Counted from the stretch's first letter, positions 42,292 to 50,446 are shown. The stretch: DNA of 64,000 nucleotides from Larkinella insperata (GCF_026248825.1 NZ_CP110973.1:2251001-2315000), one strand, 5' to 3'. Numbers and translations: made by a program. Notes: a model not told the origin generated them from the sequence alone.

Positions 42292-42768
42292 ATGTACCCG
42301 GCATTGCTAATTGCCAGACAGTTTATTAACAAAGGCATCTCCGAAGGTCGGCCCATCACGCCCATGAAGCTGCAAAAGCTGATTTACATGGCGCACGGCT
42401 TACACCTGGCCCGGCACGAACACCCCCTGATTGCCGAAAAAGTACAGGCCTGGTCGTACGGCCCGGTAATTCCTGATGTATACACCCGTTTCAAACGGTT
42501 CGGAAATCATCCCATCAATACGCCCATTCCGACGCACGACTGGGAGGAGGAGCTTGATTCGCAAGCGCAGGACTCCATTGATTTTGCCTGGGACATTGCC
42601 CGGGATTACAACGCCATTCAGCTCTCCAACTGGACGCACATTGAGGGGTCGCCCTGGTACCAGTCGGTGAGCCGCAGCGACGGCGGAGCCATCGAGCAGG
42701 AACCCATCGATAACGAATTGATCAAGGAGTATTTCACCGAAATTATCAGACGCGATGTCGGAGAGTGA
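42292..42768 (+). CDS. Panacea-domain (DUF4065, SocA-like) protein, candidate antitoxin
   Basis: A 158-residue protein with the Panacea domain: ALLIARQFINKG, then ITPMKLQKLIYMAHGLHLARHEHPL, then EKVQAWSYGPVIPDVYTRFKRFG, the core signature. The domain is known as an adaptable antitoxin module in PanAT toxin-antitoxin pairs and in phage or chromosomal SocA. It covers nearly the whole protein, with a short acidic tail. Its end overlaps by 14 bases the start of a small two-helix membrane protein, the usual arrangement for a co-translated pair. The antitoxin role is inferred from the domain and overlap. Confidence 0.85.
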   Translation: MYPALLIARQFINKGISEGRPITPMKLQKLIYMAHGLHLARHEHPLIAEKVQAWSYGPVIPDVYTRFKRFGNHPINTPIPTHDWEEELDSQAQDSIDFAWDIARDYNAIQLSNWTHIEGSPWYQSVSRSDGGAIEQEPIDNELIKEYFTEIIRRDVGE

Positions 42769-43117
42769 AGACAGTGAAAAGGCCAAAGAAAATTTCCGGA
42801 AGCTAATCGAGTCCTCTTCGACTGACCCCCGCAACAGCGGCCTTTCCCGAAACGAATTCGATCAGTACGACCAGGAGGAGCGCCGGACGCGGTTGCAGGG
42901 TTTGGTGCAGGACATCCAGGAGCGGAAGAAGTTTGCGCAGTGGATTTTCTGGATGGTAGTGTTCTGGCTGGTAGTGATTCTGGGAATCATCATTGCTGAG
43001 GGGCTTCACTGGCTGGATATTCCCCAGGCCGTCACCATCGCCCTGATCGGTTCGACGACGGTTAACGTGACGGCGTTTTTTGTGATCGTGACGAAGTACC
43101 TCTTTCCCGGAAAATAG
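42755..43117 (+). CDS. Two-helix small membrane protein, candidate toxin or effector partner of Panacea
   Basis: A 120-residue protein I do not recognise by name. Residues 1-68 are soluble and highly charged (SEDSEKAKENFRKLIESS, QYDQEERRTRLQGLVQDIQERKK). Two membrane helices follow: about 69-90 (WIFWMVVFWLVVILGIIIAE) and about 95-117 (QAVTIALIGSTTVNVTAFFV), ending TKYLFPGK. The ATG at 42755 lies inside the upstream Panacea gene, overlapping by 14 bases. Small membrane proteins are known among the toxins paired with Panacea antitoxins, so this could be a membrane-acting toxin. Similar two-helix proteins also occur with no toxin role, so this remains a candidate. Confidence 0.65.
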   Translation: MSESEDSEKAKENFRKLIESSSTDPRNSGLSRNEFDQYDQEERRTRLQGLVQDIQERKKFAQWIFWMVVFWLVVILGIIIAEGLHWLDIPQAVTIALIGSTTVNVTAFFVIVTKYLFPGK

Positions 43118-43195
43118 CGGATTTAAGCGTTTTGCTAGTATAAAAGATCGCTGCGGTCCTTTCTCAGAAATCGTCTACATCGCTACAACCGACTT

Positions 43196-44176
43196 ATGGA
43201 GTTCACAACCCGAATCGTTCAATTGCGCGGGCGCGCGGTTGCTATCCTGCTTCTGCTGATGGCCCTTGCCAATCCATTTGCTTTCTCACAAACGGGTGCA
43301 ACGCCGGTTTCCGGAGCAAAGGCAAGCGGCAAACCGCTCCGGCTTTTTATCATCGGCAACAGTTTTTCCGGCAATGCCACCAAGTACCTGCCAGCGCTGA
43401 GCAAAGAGGGCGGTCGCGAACTAGTGATCGGGCGGGCCGAATTGGGGGGGTGTTCACTGCAACGGCATTGGGAGATTGTGCAAGCCGCCGAGGCCAATCC
43501 GGATGACCCGAAGGGGAAAGCTTATAACGGAAAATCACTGAAAATGCTGCTGTCGGAAGGCACCTGGGATGTGGTAACCCTGCAACAATACTCCATGCTG
43601 TCCGGCGATGCGGAGACCTACCAGCCCTACGCCCGGAAGCTACATGACTACATCAAAGCGCTGCAGCCTTCGGCTAAAATTGTCCTGCATCAAACGTGGG
43701 CGTACCGCGCCGATGCCGACGGTTTTGGTAAAATTGCCGGGGAAACCGTGGCGCAGACCGAAAAGGAGATGTGGGAAAAAGCACGGGCGGCTTACCATAC
43801 CGTCGCCCGCGAGCTGGGCGTGTCGGTTATTCCCACCGGCGATGCCTTCTGGCAAATGAGTTCGGACCGGAACTGGGGTTTTCGAAAAGACGACGGTTTT
43901 AACGTGACTACCGCTCAACCGCCCCATTTGCCAGCTGAGAAGCATTCGCTGCACGTTGGCTACCGTTGGAATGACAATAAACTGGCGTTTGATTCCCACC
44001 ACGCCAACAATGCGGGTTGTTATCTCGGGGCGCTGGTCTGGTACGGTTTTCTGTTCAACGAATCCCCGGTCAGGCTGACGTTTGTGCCCGAAGATGTGCC
44101 CGCTAATTTTGCCGCCCAACTGCGGAAAACGGCCTGGAAAGCGGTGCTGGAAGCCGGAAGTCCCGTTGCGCGATGA
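43196..44176 (+). CDS. DUF4886 SGNH-type hydrolase, exported
   Basis: A 326-residue exported protein. The signal peptide has its hydrophobic core at about 14-28. The mature domain begins LRLFIIGNSFSGN with the nucleophile serine in GNSFS (54-58), then AELGGCSLQRHWE and VVTLQQYSMLS. The last block DSHHANNAGCYLGALVWYG holds a D-x-x-H-like pair. This is the DUF4886 pattern of the SGNH esterase superfamily. Homologues are common in Bacteroidota and often thought to act on carbohydrates or their esters, but the substrate is unknown. It converges with a sugar dehydrogenase. Confidence 0.88.
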   Translation: MEFTTRIVQLRGRAVAILLLLMALANPFAFSQTGATPVSGAKASGKPLRLFIIGNSFSGNATKYLPALSKEGGRELVIGRAELGGCSLQRHWEIVQAAEANPDDPKGKAYNGKSLKMLLSEGTWDVVTLQQYSMLSGDAETYQPYARKLHDYIKALQPSAKIVLHQTWAYRADADGFGKIAGETVAQTEKEMWEKARAAYHTVARELGVSVIPTGDAFWQMSSDRNWGFRKDDGFNVTTAQPPHLPAEKHSLHVGYRWNDNKLAFDSHHANNAGCYLGALVWYGFLFNESPVRLTFVPEDVPANFAAQLRKTAWKAVLEAGSPVAR

Positions 44177-44278
44177 GGGTTTTAAAGCGCTTTCGGGTGG
44201 CGTGAGCGGGTGTCAGCGGGGGACCGCGCCAGCCAGTTGCCCAATCGACACCCCGTTTAAGAAATCCTACAATACAAA

Positions 44279-44310
44279 GGCCGCAGACTGAATTGGATCA
44301 GCCTGCGGCC
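44279..44310. terminator. Bidirectional hairpin between DUF4886 and sugar dehydrogenase genes
   Basis: GGCCGCAG pairs with CTGCGGCC, then one mismatch and four more pairs (CTGA/TCAG) close a short loop. No clear T run. Confidence 0.6.
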
Positions 44311-44335
44311 CTGTGCGTTATGGCGCATCAACCGG

Positions 44336-45568
44336 TTATTTCTGATAACTCACCCGGTAAATCACCCCGTTGTTATCATCGGTAAACAGCAGTGAGCCGT
44401 CGGGCATGGCGGCAAGCCCAACCGGACGGCCAAACTGCGCCTGATTATCATTGACCAGAAAACCCGTCACGAAATTATCAATACGGGTGGGCTTACCGCC
44501 CTCGTAGTGGATTCGAATCAGGTTGTAGCCCGAAGGTTTCGACCGGTTCCAGGAACCGCGCATGGTAGCAAAGGCGTCGTTCTGATACTCCGCCGGAAAA
44601 CCGCTGGCGGCTCCGGTACCCGTATAAAACACCATGCTCATGGGAGCCGCGTGCGGGTCGTACGAGAGGCTGGGAAGCGTCGTTTTGGCCAGCACATCCG
44701 CGTAAGTGGTGTCGCCCATTGGCCGGGGGTGGGGAGTGTAACTACCATCTCCGTAGATATACGGCCAGCCGTAGAAAGCCCCCTGCTTGATCTGGTTCAG
44801 TTCTTCTTTTTGCTGATCATCGCCCAGCCAGTCGATACCGTGGTCGAGGCCCCAGAGTTCTTTCGTTTCCGGATGCCAGCCAAAGCCGATGGTGTTGCGC
44901 AGACCGCTGGCGTAGACAATCCGTCCACTGCCGTCGGGATTGGCCCGCAGGATGGTGGCGTGTTCGGCGTTCGGTTCGGCACAGGCATTACAGGTACTGC
45001 CTACGGTAATGTACATCAACCCGTCGGGACCAAACCCGATGGTCCGGTTGGGGTGCTGCCCGCCGTCGGGCAGGTCGTTGATCAGCTGCTGCGGGGTTCC
45101 CAGCGTCCCGTCCGAATTGATATCGGCCCGGTAAAGTTCTTTCACCGCCACCAAGTACATTTTATCCTGATGGATCGTCAGACCGTGTACGGCTTTGATG
45201 TTGGCAACTACCTGACTGGCATCGGCTTTTCCGTCGCCGTTGGTATCACGCAACAGGGTTACCGTGCCCGCTTCCCGGCTGGTTACGTACACATTCCCGG
45301 ACGCACTAACTGTCAGCATACGGGGTTTCCGGAGCTGATCGGCGAATTTGGCAATTCTGAAACCCGCCGGAAGTTTGAGCTGGGCCACCCGCTCGTCGGT
45401 AGCGTCGACGAGGGCAGGTTCAAATACATTTCCCTGGATGCTGGCTGATGTCGGCTCCTTATTGGTTTCGGGGATTTTAGCACCAACCAGGTGGTCTTTC
45501 GTGCACGAACTCACTGCACCCAAACCCGCTAAACCCACCAGCAGGGACGTCATGCGTAATTTTTTCAT
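44336..45568 (-). CDS. PQQ-dependent sugar dehydrogenase-like lipoprotein (sorbosone dehydrogenase family)
   Basis: A 410-residue probable lipoprotein with lipobox VSSC at residue 22. The rest is a six-bladed propeller of the glucose/sorbosone dehydrogenase family: LPAGFRIAKFADQLRKPRML, then HPNRTIGFGPDGLMYITVG, ASGLRNTIGFGWHPETKELW and GAFYGWPYIYGDG. It resembles the N-terminal domains of the two giant proteins but has no repeats or T9SS tail. Such enzymes oxidise sugars with PQQ in the periplasm; many Bacteroidota members have no proven activity, and no PQQ synthesis genes are in the window. Substrate is unknown. The upstream 210 bases show no clear promoter. Confidence 0.9.
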   Translation of the reverse strand: MKKLRMTSLLVGLAGLGAVSSCTKDHLVGAKIPETNKEPTSASIQGNVFEPALVDATDERVAQLKLPAGFRIAKFADQLRKPRMLTVSASGNVYVTSREAGTVTLLRDTNGDGKADASQVVANIKAVHGLTIHQDKMYLVAVKELYRADINSDGTLGTPQQLINDLPDGGQHPNRTIGFGPDGLMYITVGSTCNACAEPNAEHATILRANPDGSGRIVYASGLRNTIGFGWHPETKELWGLDHGIDWLGDDQQKEELNQIKQGAFYGWPYIYGDGSYTPHPRPMGDTTYADVLAKTTLPSLSYDPHAAPMSMVFYTGTGAASGFPAEYQNDAFATMRGSWNRSKPSGYNLIRIHYEGGKPTRIDNFVTGFLVNDNQAQFGRPVGLAAMPDGSLLFTDDNNGVIYRVSYQK

Positions 45569-45778
45569 TAACAGAATAGTAGATAGGTGTGAGACTAAAT
45601 TGTGGCAAGCGATTCTCTGCGGAGAGTCGATCGAACGAAGTCTATAACGCTGTAAGCCGTCGAGGGTTTAGGCAAAATCAGCAAGCAGGAAATTATTTCT
45701 GTTAAAACTATCTCGTGGTCCAAACAAAGGCTTGGGAGTCTGTTGACAAGGAATAATGGATGGTCTGGCGGCTTGTGT

Positions 45779-46711
45779 TCAGGGAAAGCGATTACGGCCT
45801 AGCGCTGATTTTAATTTCACCAGTTCGCCCAGTAAGTTTGTTTCCGCGACTAAATGCTCCAGGTGCAGGTTTCTGGCAATCCGGACAATCTCAGCGTTTA
45901 AGGTTTCTATTTCGGTGGGCCGCTGATTACGAATGTCCTGCAAGGTCGAAATGAGTTGCCCGTCCGACGTCCGGCTGATCAGCAAAAGGCTTTCCAGAAC
46001 CTCTTCCGGCTCCAGCAAAATGCCCTTCTGGCAGGCAACAGCGGTGCATTCCCGAATGATACGCCAGGCCATTGCAAGCGCAGGCTCTTCCCGGTGAAAA
46101 ATGCCGTTGTCCACTTCCAGCAGCGGACAGATGGAATTGAAAACGCTGTTGATGATGGCTTTCTTCCAGATGACGGGTTGAATATCCGCTTCGGCTCTGA
46201 ATGGAAAGAGGGGAGTGGTGAGGTGGTCGACCAGCGAAAGCAAGTGGGTGTTGTTTCTCCGGATCACACCGATGGGCGAAACCGATACGGGTTTGAACCG
46301 GACGGTGTGGGCCGCAACCGGCTGGCTGGTAACAAAAAGTACACCCCGGTAAATTTCGGGAAAGGCATTGTCCAGAAAAGCCTGCTCGACGCCCAAACCG
46401 TTTTGCAGAATGACCAAAGGGGAGTTGCCAGCCTTATCTTTCAGGCTTTGGGCCAGCTTTTCGTTGCCGTATGATTTGCTGGTCAAAACGACACTACCGT
46501 TCAGTGCGGAGAAGCTGCGCAGGGAGCGAACCTCAATTTTCGCTTCCAGTTCGGTTTGCTCATCAGCGATGACCTTAATTGTTTCGGTGTACGGAGGCTG
46601 GTCATCTATGCTTCCGCGCAACAGCAGGACGTTTTTGTTGTCCTGCTTCAGCGCAACGGCCAGCGCTTTGCCGATGGCGCCCACACCAATGATATAAACC
46701 GCATCGTTCAT
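45779..46711 (-). CDS. Ketopantoate reductase-family (PanE/ApbA) oxidoreductase
   Basis: A 310-residue NADP-type reductase. The Rossmann motif is VYIIGVGAIGKALAVALKQ. The middle has SKSYGNEKLAQSL and ILQNGLGVEQAFLDN, matching the family's K..Q and NG.G segments. The C-terminal domain carries WKKAIINSVFNSICPLLEVDNG, with the conserved lysine and asparagine-rich stretch. PanE reduces ketopantoate to pantoate for coenzyme A; related proteins act on other 2-keto acids. It is the last gene of the GNAT / cupin / PanE-type run downstream of a MocR-like operator, so a role in amino-acid or vitamin metabolism is likely. True ketopantoate activity is not certain. Confidence 0.85.
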   Translation of the reverse strand: MNDAVYIIGVGAIGKALAVALKQDNKNVLLLRGSIDDQPPYTETIKVIADEQTELEAKIEVRSLRSFSALNGSVVLTSKSYGNEKLAQSLKDKAGNSPLVILQNGLGVEQAFLDNAFPEIYRGVLFVTSQPVAAHTVRFKPVSVSPIGVIRRNNTHLLSLVDHLTTPLFPFRAEADIQPVIWKKAIINSVFNSICPLLEVDNGIFHREEPALAMAWRIIRECTAVACQKGILLEPEEVLESLLLISRTSDGQLISTLQDIRNQRPTEIETLNAEIVRIARNLHLEHLVAETNLLGELVKLKSALGRNRFP

Positions 46712-46760
46712 TGTCTTCCGGTCTTGCTTTGTCGAGAAATCAGCGGGCGATACCGCGCTA

Positions 46761-47081
46761 TCAGGGCGCTTCTCCGCCTTCGGGGCCGTAGAAAATCACC
46801 CAGGTTGCAAAGTCGTCGGTGAATTGCTGAAACCGGTGTTGGGCGCGGGCAGGTACAAAAAAGAAATCACCGGGCCGGAAGGGGTACGTCGTTCCTGCCA
46901 GGTCAAAAATCCCTGAACCGGAAATGATGAAATAAACTTCGTCCCGCTCGTGGGGCAGTTGACGGTCCTGCCCCACGGGTTTGTAGACCTCCAGCGAAAG
47001 CGTGCCGTACCCGAACAGCTCCAGAAATTCTTTTCCGGACGCCTGTAATTGCCGCAGTGCCTGTTCAGCCGGTTGGTGCAT
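46761..47081 (-). CDS. Cupin-domain protein
   Basis: A 106-residue single cupin. The first motif is QLPHERDEVYFIISGSGIF, with H and E metal ligands, and the second is PGDFFFVPARAQHRFQQF. The fold is a small beta-barrel that often binds a metal. Function of small stand-alone cupins cannot be read from sequence. It starts three bases after the GNAT stop and precedes the PanE-type gene by 49 bases, so all three appear co-transcribed. Confidence 0.9.
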   Translation of the reverse strand: MHQPAEQALRQLQASGKEFLELFGYGTLSLEVYKPVGQDRQLPHERDEVYFIISGSGIFDLAGTTYPFRPGDFFFVPARAQHRFQQFTDDFATWVIFYGPEGGEAP

Positions 47082-47084
47082 GGT

Positions 47085-47594
47085 TTACGGAATTTTTAAT
47101 TCAAACAAACTGAACGAACCCTGGTGGTAATGGGCGGGTAATTCAAAGACGTTCTCGAGCTGAAATACGCCCAAATGCATAAAGCCGCAACTGACGTAGT
47201 AAGCATTGAGCTTTTCGTTGCCGCTGTGGGTGTCGAGCCGGACAAATTGTTTGCCGTTCGCTTTAGCGTATTGCTGCGCCCAGGCCACAATGTGTTTGAC
47301 GTACTGCCCACCCCGAAACCGTGGGTTGGTAGCGATGCGGTGGAGGTAAACGGCCGGGTCGCGATCTTTTTCCTGCCAGATAAGCGGGTCTTGCCAGGCA
47401 ATGACAAATACGCAGGCGATTTCACCGTTTTCTAGAATCTTCCATTGCCGGTTTTCCCGGATTTCGGATTCAACCAGGCTACGTTCAAAGCCCAGCCAGT
47501 GTCTGGCCCCCATCTCTTTCTGATAGGAGGTGGCCACGTCGTAAAGGTGGAATAAAGTCGGAATGTCTGCTTCCGTACAGGTGACGATTTGCAT
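47085..47594 (-). CDS. GNAT-family N-acetyltransferase
   Basis: About 169 residues from the ATG at 47594. The frame runs upstream to 47669 but those 25 residues are not GNAT-like and cross the operator. The family signs are MQIVTCTEADIPTLFHLYD at the start, the acetyl-CoA binding segment NPRFRGGQYVKHIVAWAQQYAKA, and KLNAYYVSCGFMHLG near the end. It transfers an acyl group to an amine of an unknown substrate. It leads the GNAT-cupin-PanE run. The conserved 22-nt element at 47669-47690 lies 75-96 bases upstream, matching that before mocR. Confidence 0.9.
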   Translation of the reverse strand: MQIVTCTEADIPTLFHLYDVATSYQKEMGARHWLGFERSLVESEIRENRQWKILENGEIACVFVIAWQDPLIWQEKDRDPAVYLHRIATNPRFRGGQYVKHIVAWAQQYAKANGKQFVRLDTHSGNEKLNAYYVSCGFMHLGVFQLENVFELPAHYHQGSFSLFELKIP

Positions 47595-47668
47595 TGGTAT
47601 TGAAGTAATGTTGTTACCGTTTGCCGGTAGCGGACCGGCGCACAAAACTCCGCTTAAATTCAACAGCA

Positions 47669-47690
47669 ATACAGATACAATTTTGTAAAT
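47669..47690. promoter_or_regulatory. Candidate MocR operator upstream of the GNAT-cupin-PanE run
   Basis: It begins ATACAGATACA and continues ATTTTGTAAAT. The same 22-base element, with four substitutions, occurs at 48552-48573 in the mocR/SDR spacer. It also contains TACAA-TT-TTGTA as an inverted repeat. Confidence 0.6.
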
Positions 47691-47716
47691 AAGAAGGGGT
47701 ACAGTGGGTGGAAATA

Positions 47717-48463
47717 TTATCGGCCACCGCCCAGGTCAATGAAGGTACCCGTGCAGTAAGACGCTTCATCGGACAAGAGCCAGAGAATGGCGTGGGCAAC
47801 CTCCTTGGGCGTGCCACCCCGTTTCATCGGAATACCGTCTTTCAGACGATCTACGCGGTTGGGTTCACCCCCGCTGGCGTGAATATCGGTATAAATAAAG
47901 CCGGGTCGGACGGCATTGACCCGGATGCCTTCGTCGGCAACCTCCTTCGCCAACCCGAGCGTGAAGGCGTCAACGGCTCCTTTGGAAGCGGCATAATCGA
48001 CGTATTCACCCGGCGAACCGGTGCGGGCCGCCACCGACGATACGTTGACGATGCTTCCGCCGATTCCGCCCCGTTTCATCGACATCCGGCTAACGGCTTC
48101 CCGGCAGCACAAAAAGCAACTGATGACGTTGCTGGTCAGTACCCGCTGCCAGCGGTCCACGCTCATTTGCTCCACGCGCATCTGATGCTCCAGAATACCG
48201 GCGTTGTTGACCAGCGCCGTGAGTGGACCCAACTGCCGGTCGATGGTTTGAAAGAGCGTAATCACATCGGATTCGGAAGATACATCCGCCTGCTGACAGA
48301 TGGCTTTTCCGCCGTTCCGGTTAATGTCGTCAACTAGTTCCAAAGCTGCCTGCTGGTTCACGAGATAATTAACCACGACCCGATACCCCTGGTGGGCGGC
48401 CAGTCGGGCGGTTGCAGCGCCAATGCCCCGGCTGGAACCGGTAATTAAAACGGTTTTTTGCAT
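47717..48463 (-). CDS. SDR-family oxidoreductase
   Basis: A 248-residue classical short-chain dehydrogenase from the ATG at 48463; the longer frame to 48853 is antisense to the MocR gene and is rejected. The dinucleotide motif is TGSSRGIGAA (9-18), with NNAG at 86-89. The catalytic set is N112, S142/S143, Y157 and K161 in VSSVAARTGSPGEYVDYAASK. The C-terminus GTFIDLGGGR is typical of glucose-1-dehydrogenase/3-oxoacyl-ACP reductase-like members. The substrate is not predictable. It is divergent from the MocR regulator, with the shared operator in between, so MocR probably controls it. Confidence 0.93.
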   Translation of the reverse strand: MQKTVLITGSSRGIGAATARLAAHQGYRVVVNYLVNQQAALELVDDINRNGGKAICQQADVSSESDVITLFQTIDRQLGPLTALVNNAGILEHQMRVEQMSVDRWQRVLTSNVISCFLCCREAVSRMSMKRGGIGGSIVNVSSVAARTGSPGEYVDYAASKGAVDAFTLGLAKEVADEGIRVNAVRPGFIYTDIHASGGEPNRVDRLKDGIPMKRGGTPKEVAHAILWLLSDEASYCTGTFIDLGGGR

Positions 48464-48537
48464 TGCTTGGTAAGATATGGGTGTACGGACATTATGATGA
48501 CACACGATTGGAAACCGCTCTTTTACAAGTATCGGTG

Positions 48538-48545
48538 TAATTTTG
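48538..48545 (+). promoter_or_regulatory. Candidate -7 box TAATTTTG for the MocR gene
   Basis: TAATTTTG is a full match to TAnnTTTG and lies seven bases before the operator at 48552, so the operator would cover the transcription start. No -33 match at the usual spacing. Confidence 0.45.
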
Positions 48546-48551
48546 GTAGCT

Positions 48552-48573
48552 ATACAGATACAGTTCTGCAAAA
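48552..48573. promoter_or_regulatory. Candidate MocR operator in the mocR/SDR divergent spacer
   Basis: It begins ATACAGATACA and continues GTTCTGCAAAA, five bases before the mocR ATG. A third ATACAG lies just inside the gene near 48582. Direct repeats of this kind fit known binding sites of MocR-type regulators such as GabR. It matches 47669-47690. Confidence 0.6.
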
Positions 48574-48577
48574 TTCG

Positions 48578-50023
48578 ATGGATACAGTCAAGCCAAATCA
48601 ATTGACCGTTCAGCAGCCTGAACATTTGTACCTCCGGATTGCCCGGGGCATTGAACAGCAGATCCGGGATGAGGTCTTGCGGGTGGGCGACAAGCTCCCG
48701 TCGATCCGGACCATCTGCCGCGAGCAGGGCGTCAGCATGAGTACGGCCACTCAGGCCTATTTTGAACTGGAAAGCCGTTCGCTGATCGAATCCCGACCCC
48801 AATCGGGGTATTATGTCAGCCGCTCTCCCCGCAAACAACTCGCTGTTCCGCAAACCAGCCAGCCTCCGGAGGAAGCCACCCAGGAAAGTCAGGAGGTTAT
48901 TATTCAGCGGGTTTACAGCAACATCAACAACAGCGCCATTGTTCGGCTTTCGTTGGGCGTCCCCGCCGACGAACTACTGCCCATCGCCAAACTCAACAAA
49001 GGGCTGGTGCAGGCCATGCGCGAACTGCCGGCCAGCGGAACGGCTTACGAGGAGATTCAGGGCAACGAAAAGCTTCGGCGCCAGATTGCCCACCGGTCGT
49101 TTACGTGGGAGGGTCGTTTATCGGATAAGGATGTGGTAACAACGGCGGGTTGCATGAGTGCGCTGTCCTTTAGCCTGATGGCGCTTACCCAGCGCGGAGA
49201 CACCATTGCCGTGGAAAGCCCCGTGTATTTTGCGGTCCTGCAACTAGCCAAAAGTCTAGGATTAAACATTCTGGAATTGCCCACCAATCCGCAGACCGGT
49301 GTGGAGATGGAAGCTTTTCAGAAGGCATTACCCAAGGTTAAACTGGCAATCCTGGTGAGTAACTTCAACAACCCAATTGGAAGTTGTATGCCCGATGAGC
49401 ACAAACGGCAAGTGGTACAATGGCTACAACACTACCATGTTCCCCTGATCGAAGACGATTTGTACGGCGATGTCTATTTTTCCGAAAGTCGCCCAAAATC
49501 CTGCAAAACGTACGACGAGAGCGGGCTGGTTCTGTGGTGTGGATCGGTTTCCAAAACGCTGGCCCCCGGCTACCGGGTCGGGTGGGTGGCCCCGGGGCGG
49601 TTTACCGAGCAGATTACCCGCATGAAGCTGATGCACTCGGTTTCGTCTACCACCCTTACGCAGGAAGTTATTGCCAATTTTCTGGAAAATGGCCGGTACG
49701 AAAACCACCTGCGAAAGCTACGCCGGACGTTACACACCAACAGTCTGCAATACAGCCGGGCCATCGCCGACTACTTTCCGGAAGGAACCCGCGTCAGCCA
49801 GCCGCAGGGCGGTTTTTTTCTGTGGGTAGAACTCGACAAGCGCATCAATACCGTTGAACTGTACAACAGGGCGCTCAGACACGGAATCAGCATTGCGCCC
49901 GGGCGCATGTTTACGTTACAAAATCAGTTTGACAACTGCATGCGCCTGAGTTATGGTCTTCCCTGGAACGAAAAATTGGATCAGACCCTCAAAACCCTCG
50001 GAACACTGGCAAAATCCATCTAA
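48578..50023 (+). CDS. MocR-family regulator (GntR-type HTH fused to PLP-dependent aminotransferase fold)
   Basis: A 481-residue regulator from the ATG at 48578; the frame is open to 48458 but that extension crosses the operator. The winged HTH lies at about 10-80 (HLYLRIARGIEQQIRDEVL, GDKLPSIRTICREQGVSMST). The aminotransferase-like domain follows, with SNFNNPIGSCMPDEHKR and the PLP lysine K326 in CGSVSKTLAPGYRVGW. MocR proteins bind pyridoxal phosphate or its adducts with amines and activate neighbouring metabolic genes. Candidates here are the divergent SDR and the GNAT-cupin-PanE run, which share its operator-like element. The effector is unknown. Confidence 0.93.
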   Translation: MDTVKPNQLTVQQPEHLYLRIARGIEQQIRDEVLRVGDKLPSIRTICREQGVSMSTATQAYFELESRSLIESRPQSGYYVSRSPRKQLAVPQTSQPPEEATQESQEVIIQRVYSNINNSAIVRLSLGVPADELLPIAKLNKGLVQAMRELPASGTAYEEIQGNEKLRRQIAHRSFTWEGRLSDKDVVTTAGCMSALSFSLMALTQRGDTIAVESPVYFAVLQLAKSLGLNILELPTNPQTGVEMEAFQKALPKVKLAILVSNFNNPIGSCMPDEHKRQVVQWLQHYHVPLIEDDLYGDVYFSESRPKSCKTYDESGLVLWCGSVSKTLAPGYRVGWVAPGRFTEQITRMKLMHSVSSTTLTQEVIANFLENGRYENHLRKLRRTLHTNSLQYSRAIADYFPEGTRVSQPQGGFFLWVELDKRINTVELYNRALRHGISIAPGRMFTLQNQFDNCMRLSYGLPWNEKLDQTLKTLGTLAKSI

Positions 50024-50307
50024 TAAGATTGGAACGGAAAGCTTGTGAACCGCCAGGAAACTGATTTTCGTCAGTTTCCTGAAGAAATGAACACTTAAGG
50101 CATTTTTGAAAATTGCTGGCACTAAGATTGTTACTAGTAATGTAAAATCGCTAAAAGGCTACACAACCCCAAAGCGTTTTTTTAGACTCACCGTAACGAA
50201 TACTTACTTACCGTAACAAAGAAAGCCTGAAGAGCCGGGCAAATTAGAGAGACAATGTGTATGCTTTGAGAAAGATACATCTTTGGTTGAATGTGAATGA
50301 ACTGGTT

Positions 50308-50350
50308 AACAACAACGGCCCGGTAGCGAAACTACCGGGCCGTTGTTGTT
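50308..50350. terminator. Perfect 19-bp hairpin downstream of the MocR gene
   Basis: Arms 50308-50326 and 50332-50350 are exact complements (AACAACAACGGCCCGGTAG and partner) with loop CGAAA. There is no T run on either strand, so it may be a strong bidirectional terminator or another structural element. It lies 285 bases after the MocR stop. Confidence 0.55.
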
Positions 50351-50391
50351 GAAACCTGCTAGCGAAATCCGGTTCAATAACGGGATTGCCG

Positions 50392-50432
50392 CAAAAAAGC
50401 AAGCCCGCTGATTCATGATGAACCAGCGGGCT
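50392..50432 (-). terminator. Terminator of the tRNA-Gln transcript
   Basis: AGCCCGCTG (50402-50410) pairs with CAGCGGGCT (50424-50432), and a T-rich stretch follows on the minus strand (TTGCTTTTTTGC). It is 15 bases past the tRNA 3' end. Confidence 0.8.
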
Positions 50433-50446
50433 ACACGTGTTGTCAG

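Larger units (their letters stand above)
50024..50446. other. Intergenic region before tRNA-Gln, holding two hairpins
   Basis: No gene is visible in these 423 bases. The contents are a 19-bp hairpin at 50308-50350 and the tRNA terminator at 50392-50432. The rest is A/T-rich without clear promoters. Confidence 0.6.

Noticed and set aside
48464..48853. N-terminal extension of the SDR gene
   Set aside because: The extension runs antisense through the MocR gene and operator; MQKTVLITGSSRGIG at 48463 is the normal SDR start.
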